Positions 22,083 to 33,755 are shown, numbered from the stretch's first letter. The stretch: 64,000 nt of DNA from Colocasia esculenta (GCA_014218235.1 CM024755.1:79096631-79160630); one strand, 5' to 3'. The notes: generated by a model from the sequence alone, not told the origin. Made by a program: numbers and translations.

Positions 22083-23812
22083 TGATAGCCCACAAATGCG
22101 CTAAGATCTGGAGGCACTATCTTTATGGTGTCAGATTAGGTGTTTACCAACCACAAGAGCTTGAAGTATCTTTTCTCCCAAAGGAATTAAACCTGAGCAT
22201 AGAAGATGGATTGAGTTCTTGAAGGACTATGACTTCGACTTCAGTATCATCCTGGAAAGACGAACGTCATAGCGGATGCTCTGAGCAGGAAGAGACCATC
22301 TCTCCAGCAGGACCTGAAGATGTTGGAGGATGCGGCTTGCGCGTTGACTGAGTTAGAGCCATCGCTATGCTAGGCTTTTATAGCTCAGTTATCCCTTAGG
22401 TCCTCGGTTTTGGATGAGGTGATCGAGCAACAGAAAGCCGACCCTAGACTCCTAGAGTTAGTGGGCAAGGCGGGCATTGCTCGTGATGAGGATGGTGTGA
22501 TTAGATTCCATCACCGTGTCTGTGTCCATGACTTAGTAGATGTCCGTGAGCATGTGTTAGCGGATGCTCATAGATCACGATTCTCTATTCATCCGGGTAA
22601 CACTAAGATGTACCAGGATTTGAAGAGGTCCTTTTGGTGGTCTGGCATGAAGAGGGACGTGGCAGATTATGTATCCCAGTGTTTAGTATGCCAGCAAGTG
22701 AAGGCCAAGCGACAGCGACCATCCGGCCTTATGCAAAGGATGGAGATCCCAATATGGAAGTGGGAAGCTATCACTATGGATTTTGTTTCGGGTTTGCCTC
22801 GGTCTAGACGAGGCAATGACTCGATTTGGGTAGTTGTAGATAGATTCCGAAGACTGCGCATTTCTTACCTATGAAGAAGAAGTGTCGGTTGAGAGTTTAG
22901 CTAGATTGTTGTTTAGTAGTGTGGTTAGATTGCATGGTGTGCCGAAGCCGATCATTTCAGATTGAGATCCAAGATTTACTTCGAGGTTGTGGAAGGGTCT
23001 TCAGGATGCCTTAGGTTTGGAGCTGAAGCTCAGTTCGACGTTTCATCCCCAGACAGATGGACAGTCCGAGAGGACTATCCAGACGCTCGAGGATATGTTG
23101 AGAGCGTGTGTGCTGGATTGGAAGGATGATTGGGAGTGTCATTTACCTCTAGTGGAGTTCGCATACAACAACAGATTTCATGCGAGCATTGGTATGGCTC
23201 CATTGAGGCGTTGTATGGAAGGCCTTGCAGATCTCCTTTATGTTGGGAGGAGACCGGAGATAGGCAATTGATCGGTCCAGAGTTGGTTCAGGAACTCAGA
23301 TAAGATCCAGCTTATCAGGAAGAGGCTTGTTGCGGCACAGGATAGGCAGAAGAGCTACGCCGACAACAGGAGGAAGGATCTAGAGTTCGAGGTAGGTGAA
23401 CATGTCTTCTTGAAGATATCGCCTACGCGTGGTGTGGTTAGATTTGGCAGGCATAGTAAGCTGAGCCCTAGATTCATTGGCTCGTATGAGATTCTCAGAC
23501 GATTGGGCAACGTGGCATATGAGCTAGCTTTACCCCCAGCTTTAGCTAGTGTTCATCCCGTTTTCCACGTATCTATACTCCGGAAGTATGTCCGAGATCC
23601 ATCTCATGTGATTAGCCACGAGCCAGTGGAGATACAGCCAGATCTTTCATATGAGGAGCAACCAGTGGCTATTCTTGACCGGAAGGTTCAGCATCTCCGG
23701 AACAAGAGTATTGCGTCGGTGAAAGTTCTATGGCAGAACTTCTCGCGAGAGGAGGCTACTTGGGAGCTTGAGGATGCGATGAAGAAGAAGTATCCCCGTT
23801 TGTTTGAGTAGT
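22083..23812 (+). pseudogene. Tekay chromovirus RNase H-integrase-chromodomain
   Basis: The 3' part of a Ty3/gypsy chromovirus pol. RNase H end: KIWRHYLYGVRL, then an ADALSRK-like block in a shifted frame. Integrase zinc finger: HRSRFSIHPGNTKMY ... CLVCQQVK (22560-22710), with both His and both Cys kept. Core: WKWEAITMDFVSGLP, a broken ISD-DPRF block with an in-frame TGA (22964), and FHPQTDGQSERTIQTLEDM, so the D, D, E residues are still readable. C-terminus: PVFHVSILRKYV and a chromodomain (VKVLWQNFSREEATWELED) ending at 23812, which would guide insertion to modified histones. Frameshifts near 22850 and 23270. The 5' end abuts A with no LTR. Confidence 0.9.
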
Positions 23813-23843
23813 GTTATTTAAACTTCGAGGACGAAGTTTCCTT

Positions 23844-23856
23844 AAGGGGGAGAGGG
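23844..23856 (+). other. Polypurine tract of Tekay fragment
   Basis: The word aagggggagaggg lies 31 bp after the chromodomain stop and just before TGTAAGG. The preceding cttcgaggacgaagtt is the usual Tekay context. Confidence 0.85.
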
Positions 23857-24044
23857 TGTAAGGCCCTCGAATTTGTTTGTCATTTTATTCTATTTTATGT
23901 GAATTCATGTTGGTGTGTAACTTGTATATGCATATGTAGATATCTATGTACAATATTAGCTAGTGATACTTATGTGTGCATGTGTGTAAATATGTTATAA
24001 ATATTGTATGTTTGCATGTGTGATATTGAAGGATCGATATAAGA
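23857..24044 (+). mobile_element. Tekay 3' LTR, first 188 bp
   Basis: The LTR begins TGTAAGGCCCTCGAATTTG after the polypurine tract and is cut at 24045, where Sirevirus C begins. The rest of the LTR does not reappear beyond C in this window. Confidence 0.8.
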
Positions 24045-24990
24045 TGAGGACAAGATCTAGAGGGGGAGGGGGTTGAATAGATCTAGGCCTACTAATGCGG
24101 AAGCTTAACCAATTTTAACAACTCTTGAATCAGAGGCGAATTGAAAAATAGATTTCACAGATCTGAAGATAAATTGAGTGAGTTGTGCAAACGAAGTGTG
24201 TGAGAACAGATTGATTAGATGAATTTAAACAATCCTATGCATGCATCTAACGAAGGATAAGTTCAAACCACAATCAGATCAATGCACAGAGATTTTTAGG
24301 TGGTTCGGAAATCACCCATGTGATTCCTACATCCACCCCTCACACAGTGAGGATACACTAACCAACCTGGGTAGCAATACACCCACTGGAGCCTGACAAC
24401 TCCAACCCTTGAGTTTACAACTCACACGACTTCTAGAGCAAGAATACTCTAGACCCTGAGCAAGACTGCTCAACAAATACCTTGAGTACGACGACTCAAG
24501 AACCACTTAGCTCGACGGCTCACAAACAACTTGCTAGAAAAGCACAAGACTAGAATCCTCTAGCAACAGATCTAGTCCAACAAGAGTGAATTCATGAGAC
24601 TCATGCAACAACCCATGCACAATCTCAGAATTACTCAGAAGAGAAAAAAGAAGATGATAATCGAATTGATGGCTTTTCTCTTCAGATGTACTCCCTTGTA
24701 GAAGGTCGAATTATGAAGTGCTTTGATCTCTGGAAGTTCCTGGACGATGCTCTGCAAATCTGATCTTGAGGATCTTCCTGAATTCTCCACAGAAGTCGGC
24801 TTCTACTTGCTCTACCTCCTTGAGATGCTTCTTCAACGATCAATCTTCATTTCTCACACTTGAACAGATGAGAAATGGCTTCAGGAGGCACCACGAAAGC
24901 AGGAGCAGGGAGATGAACTCTTCTTGCCGCCAACAACCAGTTTCTGGAGGCTCTGAGAAGGTTCTTGTTGAATGGATGCCCAATAGGAGG

Positions 24991-25000
24991 GTATTTATAC
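24991..25000 (-). promoter_or_regulatory. TATA box of LTR C
   Basis: On the minus strand it reads gtataaatac, 120 bp downstream of the nearest palindrome core (25120). Confidence 0.6.
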
Positions 25001-25119
25001 CCTAAATATCCTAAAGATACCCTTAGGGTACGTGGGCACAAGATCCAAGATTGATCCAACATCTCCCTAGGGTGCCACGTGTCCAGGACAAGGTTTAAGT
25101 TACAGAGATTTCGGAGTGT

Positions 25120-25443
25120 GTCGACCTGCCCATGAGGTGTGTCGACACACTGTCCCAGACTGGCAAAACAATTCCCTGGGAGAGGTCTCTAGTCTCGACC
25201 TGAGATGATGTAGTGTCGACCTGCTGTCCCAGACAACAAAACAGGCCTTCTGGGAAGGCTATCTAGTGTCGACACTATCTGATTTAGTGTCGACCTGAGA
25301 TGGAAGCCTGTTGTCTTGTTTCTCTGGAATCTAACTCTAGTGTCGACCTGCCCTGGACTAGTGTTGACACTAGATGATCTTTTCTTCACATTTCTGCCTT
25401 TGCTCTGAGCCATTGTGTCGACACCATTGATGGTTGTGTCGAC
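25120..25443 (-). promoter_or_regulatory. Phased GTCGAC palindromes in U3 of C
   Basis: Five pairs of cores start at 25120/25141, 25194/25215, 25268/25289, 25342/25363 and 25417/25438. Spacing within each pair is exactly 21 bp, and between pairs the first cores are 74-75 bp apart. Words are GTGTCGACAC or AGTGTCGACCTG, unlike the CTGTCGACAG of A and B. Confidence 0.85.
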
Positions 25444-25668
25444 ACTACCTTTGCAAGAAATGTTTGTCCCTGAGAAAATAAACACATAAATCATTAGATA
25501 AATGTATTATCATGAATATAAATGATAAATGTGCTTGGAAACATGCTTTTTGAATATTGGTAATTCAGGTGATGTATTTCACATGTTCCAATTTTTATGC
25601 ATTAAAATCACAGCTTGTCATCATCAAAATATGAGGGGAAATGACTTGTTTTCACACTCAACCCAACA

Positions 25669-25683
25669 ATCTCCCCCTTTTTG
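25669..25683 (-). other. Polypurine tract of C
   Basis: On the minus strand caaaaagggggagat directly precedes the LTR. It is identical to the tract of B. Confidence 0.85.
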
Positions 25684-26089
25684 ATGATGGCAACCTTAAA
25701 ACCATATAGAAGTGAAGTTTTGATGAAAAGTGATTTTAAGCACCTTTGGTTATTTAACACTCAGTTAGAAATGCATTGATTGTGACTGAGTGATGTTTTA
25801 TTTCTTTTTATTCAAACTTGTCACAGACCTTAGAACATTTTTTAGTAACATTTGAAGATCAGATCACACACATGAAAGACACAATGTTACTAGAAGTGAG
25901 TTATTTGCACAAAGAGGTCAAGCAGCTTGACAAGCAATCATCACATTCACATTCATTCAAAAAAGTTTTCAATCACATTGAAGACACAAATCTTTCTATT
26001 CATTTCATTAGAGATATGAGCATTACAATCTTCAAAAACACAACATTACAATCTATCTTCTCCCCCTTTGACATCATCAAGAAAGTACA

Positions 26090-28041
26090 TTAATGGGGAG
26101 GAGGAGGAGGAGGAATGGGTAGCAAAATGGTCTCAATATCCGTTAGCCTCTTTTCCATTAAAGTTAGACTAAACTTCATTTGAGCTTGGATAGTTGAGAG
26201 TCTTGTATGCAAAAGATGTTCCATCCTCTCTGAATTCTCTGACATTGAAGCTTGAAGAGCACTGAACTCATTTGACACTGGTTGTGAAGATGAGGAAGAA
26301 CCAGTTGACCAACCAGGCCTATTCAAAACTTTAAATTCCTTCTTAAGTGCAGACATCTCTTCATCAATATGAGCAGACAAATTCTTCATGCTCTCCAGGT
26401 CATCTACCAAATGTGTGAAGGATAGTCTTGTTTTTGAAATCTGAGAAAGTGTCTCCATGGTGTTGAAGACATCAGCTTGGGAATTTGCCAAAATTCCCTT
26501 AAGAACTATTTCCAACTCCTTTTGATGCTCTTTTAGTTCAATAGAAGCATCTCCCAATGTGCCAATCAGCCTGTTGAACCTTTGAGTTGCATGGTCAGAA
26601 GCTGCTTTTTGTTCAATAAACTTGGCTGACACAGTGTTCTCAACCTCTGAATCCTCAACTCAAAGTTTCTGACATGGATTGAATAGAGGTGTTCAAAGCA
26701 TCAAATTTGTCATTCAAAAATGTGTATAGCTCCGGTGGAACAGAAGGTCCACCAAAGGATGAGGATGCATGAACTGGAGGTTGTGGAGAGAAGGATGGGA
26801 TTTTAGTTTCAAGGTTCATGGAGGAGGAGGGTTGAAGTTGAGGTGAATGAGGGGCAATGAATGGTTCATCAACTTGAGCTGCCACATGAGGCTGATCCTC
26901 ATTGATGGGAGGCTGGTCCTCATGTACTTGAGGCTGATCCTCTGGAGCTGGAGGCTGATCCTCTTGCACTGGAGGCTGTTCCTCTTGTACTGGAGGCTGT
27001 TCCTCTTGGACCACAGGGGCTTCTACTGCAGCTGGCCCTCTCCTCACTTGATCACCCACAATCCTAAAGCCCATAAATTTTTGAACATGCTTAAAGCAAT
27101 AAATATTGGACTTAGGAATTTTCTCAGACTTTTCATTCTCCAGAGACACACCAAAGTGTTTAAATACTTGAGTCAAATGGGTTGCATAAGGAAGTGATCT
27201 ATGCAAATCATCCCTAAAGGTCTCAGAAATGATCTGGTACATAATTACATGAAGATTGACCTTTATGTTCTTGCTCATACAGAAAAGCACAAACCTTTGG
27301 ATGTCTGTGAGTCTGTCTCTCCCACCACCTTGAGGTGTTATGATAGTGGTGAGGATGTGATGGGTAAGCCTCAACACTGGAGGAAAAGTGTTGGTATTGA
27401 ATTTGGTGACATGGGTTTGCTTGAGATCAGTCTCACCAGCCTGCAATCCAGTCAAAATGCTATATGCTTCATGTAGGTTAAACTCAAAGTTATCATAGTC
27501 TGCCCCTTCATCTGGAATTTTGAAAATGGTAGCTGCTATGTCTGTAGGCATATCAATTGCAATCCCTTTGACCTTTGACTTGTATCCCTCATCTGTGCAT
27601 TCCAAATGCATGTAGAACTCCTGGACAAGCCTAGGGTATATGATTCGAAATTCTAAGATAAAGGGTTGCCAAGATTGAAATTTGAAAAAATTAAGGACTT
27701 CAGGAAAGGCAGCAATCAATTCATTATCTTCTAACTCCACTGCTCTGGGTTTCAAAATTATTTCCAGCACTAGGGGGTTTGGAGGGAGTTCTCTTAGAAG
27801 GTTGGGAAGACTCTGAGGAGGATGATGAGGATGAGGACACTTCAGAAACTTTCCTCCTAGGGTAAGCAGACCCTCGACCTCGCCCAGAAGATGAAGCCCT
27901 ACCTCTCTTAGCAAGTGATGGGGATGCAGAGGGAGACCCTGGCTGCTCTGCAGACTCCTCAGTAGGAAGAACCATCCGCCGGATTGGGCCTTGCCGAAGC
28001 CCTGGACTTTGCTCACGACGAGGAAGCTGCTTCGGTGCCAT
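26090..28041 (-). pseudogene. Env-like third ORF of Sirevirus C, nearly open
   Basis: The third ORF of a Sirevirus. It starts at 28041 with MAPKQLPRREQ and a serine/arginine-rich basic head, shifts frame near 27760, runs open to 26655, and shifts again near 26640 to end at 26090 in IPPPPPPH. Order of blocks: FKFQSWQPFILEF; IPDEGADYDNFEFNLHEAY; NTFPPVLRLTHHILTTII; DDLHRSLPYATHL; then a seven-residue repeat (PPVQEEQ, PPVQEDQ, PPAPEDQ, PQVHEDQ, PPINEDQ; 26880-27010), a proline/serine stretch, and a coiled-coil-like tail. I see no signal peptide, furin-like site or membrane helix. Function is unknown. About 650 codons in total, the best copy of the three. Confidence 0.7.
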
Positions 28042-28274
28042 GGAATAGAAAATAGGGGACGATGGAGAGAGAGGAATGAGAGAAGAGGAACAGGGAAGGG
28101 ATGGAGGAGGGTAGAAGTGGAGATGGATTCGAAAACCTGACGGATTCCAGGAAGGAGATGATCGTCGGGTCGACCTGGAGAAGAAAAAAAGGGGGTTTTA
28201 TGGTATGCTACCCCGCAGGTACATCAAAACCTTAACCGGCACCCACGGTGAAAAAGAGTCTGGCAGGGGGTTCA

Positions 28275-28345
28275 GTGTCGACACTAGAGGAGGTGAGTGT
28301 CGACCTGAGTGAAAGTGTGTCGACACTAGATGGAGTAGTGTCGAC
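28275..28345 (-). promoter_or_regulatory. Four phased palindromes ahead of env-like ORF of C
   Basis: GTCGAC cores start at 28277, 28299, 28319 and 28340, spaced 22, 20 and 21 bp. The first is a ten-base palindrome GTGTCGACAC, the type found in the LTR of C. They lie 230-300 bp upstream of the env-like start; a further core is at about 28168. Confidence 0.8.
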
Positions 28346-29734
28346 CTGGCTTAATGAAAATTTAAGATTTGAGTGCGGGAAAAATTTGTGAGCTTTGGGA
28401 CATCTTTATAATGAAGAGCAATGGGTGGAATAATCAATTCAAGGATATTTAAGAGACTAAAAAATTCATTTGTTAAATTTTTTAAAAATTCAACACAATT
28501 CAATTTTTACACAATATCCAACATGATATGAGCATTCAGTGACTTGAGTCATTAAAATGATGATTTGAGGGATATAATACATTTAATGAATCAACTTCAC
28601 ACTTCCATATTCTTCAAGTCCAGAGAAATAAAAAAAATCTTTTAGACTAAGATCAAGTGTGTTGAAAGTAAACAATCTTTTAAGAACAACTTGATGATGG
28701 ATAAGAGTGATTCTTTTAAAACAATTCTCCAATGATATACACATTTTGTTTTTGAAAACAAACTATCAAATAAGATACATCTTGTTCACTCAAGGACTAA
28801 TGCTTTTCACACACTATAGTCCCTGGATACTAAAGAGTTATCCATTATCAAGTTTCAAAGGGGTAAATGATGACCTTTTTACATGAAAATATACGTTTTT
28901 TAGACGCCAATATTTCCAGTTACTCAGTCATCATAAAAAAGACATATTTATTTTGCTTTTCATTTATTTTTGATTTTGAACCCCTTTGAACAGAGATAGC
29001 ATTAGTGCTTCATGACATACATGGCACTTCATTCATTGTGAAGGTGTGCAGTTTCTCAGCACATGTGCCATTGCTATGTTGAATTGACAAATTTTGGAGA
29101 TTTTTTTGACAAAAAAGATATCAGCTATATCCAACATCAATTGCAAACAAAAACATGTTTAGATTCAAGACACACATTATTCTTCAGTCTTTGAAAGAAA
29201 TCTGAATTTCTATAGTTTTGAAGAATATAGGTGAGAGTTGACAAATGAATATAGTAGATCCCTCAAAGGATCATTTTGAGACTCTAGACACCTGAATGAG
29301 GACATCATGCAAGGAAATTGATGTATTGCAAGAAAAGTTTTTGAATTTTTTTAAAAGATATGACTTGTGAATTTTCTAGCTCCCCCTGAGATGAGGATTT
29401 CAACCACTTTTCATCAGAATAAGGATATGCAAGTTTTTGAAATCAGAAATAATTCTCTTTGAACAACAAAAACTCCCCCTCAACAATTGCATATTCATTT
29501 CTTGGTACTTGGCGGAGACATATACTCTCGCATAGTGAATGTGTCCAGACAAGCAGAACTTGTCCTTCTTCAAATCACCATTTGATATACCAAGAAGTTC
29601 AACACAATGTGAGTTGAAGAGTTCATTGTCAAAAAGAACTAGAAGTGAAATGAAGAGAGATATAATCAGTATGAATCAAGGAAGCAAATGAATATGATGA
29701 TGCAAAGAACTCCCCCTCAGAAGATGCTTAACAC
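28346..29734 (-). other. Pol-env spacer of C, non-coding
   Basis: No protein signal. The spacer carries extra polypurine-like words (minus strand ctcagggggagct near 29380, gagggggagtttt near 29470, gagggggagttc near 29710), the motif gactgagtaactgg (28910, reversed) shared with G, and the tggcggagacatatactc block near 29510 shared with B and G. Confidence 0.65.
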
Positions 29735-32700
29735 TCAACCCAATCCCAATGGACATTTACAAAGACCAAGTTCTCTCCTTAAAGATGAGAATCTACTGTC
29801 AGGAAGGGGTTTTGTGAAAATGTCAGCAATTTGTTTTTCAGTTTCTATGAAGTGGAGTTCAAAGGATTTCTTTGCTACCTTATCTCTCAAGAAATGATGC
29901 CTAATTTCAATATGCTTGGTTCTGGAATGCTGAATGGGATTTTTAGACAGATTTATTGCACTTGTGTTATCACATAAGAAGGGGAACACAACCTAAGTCT
30001 TGGTTATAATCAAGAAGTTGATGTTTCACCCAATGAATTTGGGTTCCACACCTACCAGCAGCAACATACTCAGCCTCTGCAGTTGACAGAGCAACTGAAT
30101 GTTGCTTCTTAGAAGCCCAAGAAATTAGGCACCCACCTAAGTATAAACACAAGCCACTTGTGCTTTTTCTATCTAATTTACAACCAGCATAATCAGCATC
30201 ACAATAGGCAATCAAATCTAACTTGCAATTAGCAGGATACCAAATTCCTAAATCACATGTTCCAACAAGATATTTGAAAATTCTTTTAACAGCTAACATG
30301 TGACTTTCTTTAGAATTTGATTGAAATCTAGCACACAAACACACACTAAACTGAATATCAGGTCTAGAAGTTGTAAGATAAAGTAGAGAGCCAATCATAC
30401 CTCTGTAGGTCTTTGAGTCTATTGACTTACCATTTGAGTCTTCTTCTAGCTTAGCATTAATGGCAATTGATGTGTTTGAATGCTTGAGGTTCTGAAAGTC
30501 AAACCTTTTCAGAAGTTCTTTGACATACTTGGTTTGACTAATGAAGATCCCCTCATGAGTTTGGTTAACCTGCAATCCCAAGAAAAACTTTAAATCTCCC
30601 ATTAAACTCATTTCAAATTCATTTTTCATTTGATTGGAAAATTCATTGCACATGCCTTTATTGGTTGATCCAAATATTATGTCATCAACATAAATTTGGA
30701 CTGCAATTATTTGATTATTTATTATTTTTGTGAACAATGTTTGATCAACATTTCCTCTTGAATATCCTTTTTCAAGTAAAAAGGAACTCAAACGGTCATA
30801 CCAAGCTCTTGGAGCTTGTTTAAGACCATAGAGAGCCTTATGAAGCTTGAAAACATGGTTATGATGTTTTTCATTTTCAAAACCAGGAGGTTGTTCAACA
30901 AAAACATTTTCCTTGATATATCCATTTAAAAATGCACTTTTAACATCCATTTGATAAACTTTGAATTTCATAGAGGATGCAAAAGTAAGGAAAATCCTAA
31001 CTGCTTCTAGTCTAGCTACAGGGGCATATGATTCTTCAAAGTCAATTCCAAACTCTTGATTGTACCCCTTTGCAACTAGCCTAGCTTTATTTCTTATGAC
31101 TTGACCATTCTCATTCAACTTATTTCTAAAGACCCATCTAGTGCCAATGACTGTTTGGTCACTAGGTCTAGGTACTAATTCCCATATTTGATTTCTTTCA
31201 AATTGATGAAGTTCATCATGCATGGCATTAATCCAATCAGAACTTGATAAAGCTTCATCAATTGACTTTGGTTCAATCTAGGAAATTAGAGCTAGTGGGT
31301 CTTCTTCAATAGCATGCAGGAATGAAGATCTAGTCCTAACTCTATCATGCAAATTCCCAACTACATTATCTAATGGGTGATCTCTCAAAATTCGATGTTC
31401 AGAAATTACCTGTTGAGGGGTACTTAAATCTGGAGCAATGTTACCTGATCCACTTGAAGATGGTGAATTGGTGTTCAAGTTCTCATGAATGTCTTCAAGC
31501 TCCTCAACAGTTGGAGAAGAGTCCACAATGAAATCATCCTCTTCATTGTCTTGAATTTCCCTGCAAGATTTAGAACTGTTAGTTGAAAAGGAATTTTCAT
31601 CAAAAATAATATGTGGAGATTCTTCAACATTTTTGTTTTTGAGAATGTACACTCTGAAAGCTCTTGACACTTCTGAATAACCAAGGAAGATGGCTTCCTG
31701 ATCTTAGCATCAAACTTGTCAAGATTTTCTTTATTATTGTTGTGTACATAACATTTGCACCTAAAGATTTTGAAATAGGAAACATTTGGCTTTTTGTTTT
31801 TCAATAATTCATAGGGGTTTTTCTGATTTTGGTCTGATCAAAGCTCTATTCAGAATGTGATTTGCTGTATTTACAGCTTCAGCCCAGAAGGATTTGGGCA
31901 AATTGCTTTCTAAGAGCATGGATCTAGCCATTTCCACAAGAGTTCTATTCTTTCTTTCCACAACTCCATTTTGTTCTGGAGTTCTTGGTGAAGAAAACTT
32001 GTGGAAAATTTGAAGTTCAGCACATAAATCAGAAAAAATTGGTTTTCAAATTCTCCCCCATGATCAGTTAAAATATTTTTGATTTTATATGAAAAGTTTG
32101 TTAGGGCAGTGGTACAGAATTTCCTGAATTCAAGGCAAGTATCACTTTTGTGGGATAAGAAGATAACCCAAGTAAATCTGGTAAAATCATCAATGATTAC
32201 AAACCCATATCTCTTGCCACTTAGACTTAGAACTCTTGTTGGGCAAAAAATGTCCATGTGAAGTAGTTCTAGTGGCCTAGATGTGAGTACCTCATTGAAG
32301 TTCTTAAAAGATTTCCTAGTTTGTTTTCTTGGGCACAGATCCCACAAACTTGATTTTCAATGTTAGAGAAAGATTCAGGAAGACCCTTAACCAAGTTCAG
32401 CCTTAACAATTTATTCAATGTTCTGAAACTTGCATGGCCAAGTCTTTTGTGCCAAGTCCATGCAATTTCATCTTTATTAGCAACAAAGCAAAGATTTTCA
32501 GAAAAGTTTTTATTAAGGTCGATCATGTAGACATTGTTTTCCCTTTTTCCACAAAATTTTATTTTATCAGTTGATGAATCAATGATCTTACAGAAATTGG
32601 ATTCAAACACAACTTTGTGACCTTTGTCACATAGTTGGCTAATACTTAGCAGATTGTAATCAAGACCATCAACTAATAAAACACTATCAACAGAGTTTGA

Positions 32701-32886
32701 GGAAGTTTGACCAACCTTTCCAGATCCAATGATCTTTCCTTTATTTTTACCTCCAAATGTTACTGAACCTCCCTCCTTCTCAATCAGGAATGAAAATTTG
32801 GCTCTATCTCCAGTCATGTGTCGTGAACACCCACTGTCAAGGAACCACACATTTGAATTGGGTGCACGACCTTCCTGCAAAATCAA
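29735..32886 (-). pseudogene. Sirevirus C pol, mostly readable
   Basis: In element order: protease WFLDSGCSRHMTGDRAKF (near 32840; the DSG active site is intact) and VTFGGKNKGKIIGSGKVG; GAG-pre-integrase block WTWHKRLGHASFRTLNKLL; integrase LLHMDIFCPTRVLSLSGKRYGFVIIDDFTRFTWVIF and DHGGEFENQF, then a frameshift; a linker with PHIIFDENSF; RT in one 417-codon frame (31223-29970) with MDVKSAFLNGYI, LYGLKQAPRAWYDRL and YVDD at residues 178-181; RNase H SWASKKQHSVALSTAEAEYVAAG and, after a frameshift near 29980, LCDNTSAINLSKNPIQHSRTKH ... IADIFTKPL. About four frameshifts. The neighbouring env-like ORF and LTR belong to the same copy. Confidence 0.9.
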
Positions 32887-33077
32887 TTAGTGGAGAGAAG
32901 ATTTTGGTACCCAAACAGAGTTGGGACCATCAGAATGTTTGGACAATGTTAACAAATCTTTTCTCACCCAAATTTGACTTGTTTTTTATTTTTGTTTTAT
33001 TACAGTGGTGTTCTCTGTCTTTTTCACTTTCTTCTTTCCTTTAGGAATGAAAACACCAGTGTTTTTGTTTTTGGTAT
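32887..33077 (-). pseudogene. Sirevirus C gag tail remnant
   Basis: Minus-strand sequence encodes a lysine-rich stretch (GKKKVKKTENT), a TAA, and GPNSVWVPK, the end of Sirevirus gag (compare GPKVIWVPK in A). The sequence stops against Athila protease at about 33077, so the rest of gag is deleted. Confidence 0.7.
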
Positions 33078-33755
33078 TGCACCATCGGTGGAGTCACTTT
33101 TGAGAGCGGCCTTTTAGATTTGGGAGCCAGTGTCAATCTCCTACCTTCTGCCATTTTTGAGAAATTCAAGCTAGGAGAGTTGAAACCCACTTCTGTTGTC
33201 CTTCAACTAGCCGATCGTTCTGTCACCACTCCTAAAGGCTTAGTTGAAGATGTTATTGTGAGAATTAACGATTGTTACTTCCCGGCCGATTTCATCATTT
33301 TGGACATGAACACTCCTCAAGATTTGACTCAGTCCACCATTATCCTTGGTAGACCTTTTTTGGCCATAGCTAGAGCCAATATTGACTGTGCTACCGGGAT
33401 GATGAATATATCATTTGGAGATAGGCGGGTTAGTATCAACATTTTTAGGGCATCTAGGCACCATGACCAAGGAGAAAGTTGTCTAGTGGTAGATACCTTG
33501 GAAGAATCTTGCGTGGAAGAAATGGTAGACCAACCCTGTGCTCTAGGGTTTGAGGGAGAAGAAGGACAATTCAGTTCCATGTTGCATAATAATGAGCCAT
33601 CATTTCATTTAGAGTGTCCTCCTAAGGTTGAGCTAAAACCTCTCCCTGCTAATTTAAAGTACATCTTTTTAGGAGAGAATGAGACATGGCCCATCATAAT
33701 CGCTAGTGATCTTGAGGAAGGGCAGGAAAGAAAATTGATTGATATAAAGCTATAG
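33078..33755 (+). pseudogene. Athila-type protease region
   Basis: Aspartic protease of an Athila-lineage Ty3/gypsy element. CTIGGVTFESGLLDLGASVN carries the active site D-L-G-A-S, the form Athila elements normally have. Then ILGRPFLAIARANIDCATG and an acidic region (LEESCVEEMVD). The frame is open to a stop at 33753. The start lies at the junction with Sirevirus C, so the upstream gag is missing. Downstream the RT region follows after small deletions. Confidence 0.85.

Larger units (their letters stand above)
24045..25668 (-). mobile_element. 3' LTR of Sirevirus C
   Basis: On the minus strand it begins TGTTGGGTTGAGTG at 25668 and ends ...atcttgtcctca at 24045. The copia end signature (caaccccctccccctctag, reversed) is at 24058-24080. 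Length 1624 bp. It contains five palindrome pairs and a TATA box. Confidence 0.85.
24045..33077 (-). mobile_element. Sirevirus C, 5' part lost
   Basis: A minus-strand Sirevirus of about 9 kb. It keeps its 3' LTR, polypurine tract, env-like ORF, spacer, RNase H, RT, integrase and protease, and about 190 bp of the gag tail. The rest of gag, the primer-binding site and the 5' LTR are missing; at about 33077 it abuts Athila sequence. The left end TGAGGACAAG follows the Tekay LTR; its flank is taaga, but the other copy is lost. It is the best-preserved Sirevirus here. Confidence 0.85.

Noticed and set aside
7023..24044. LTR E and the Tekay integrase fragment as one element
   Set aside because: The LTR next to the integrase starts TGTAAGGCCC, while LTR E starts TGTAGCACCTC; the first 100 bases differ too much for two LTRs of one copy.
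13831..28041. Retrovirus-like envelope glycoprotein as the function of the third ORFs
   Set aside because: Position fits the env-like ORF of Sireviruses, but I see no signal peptide, cleavage site or membrane helix, so I only call them env-like.
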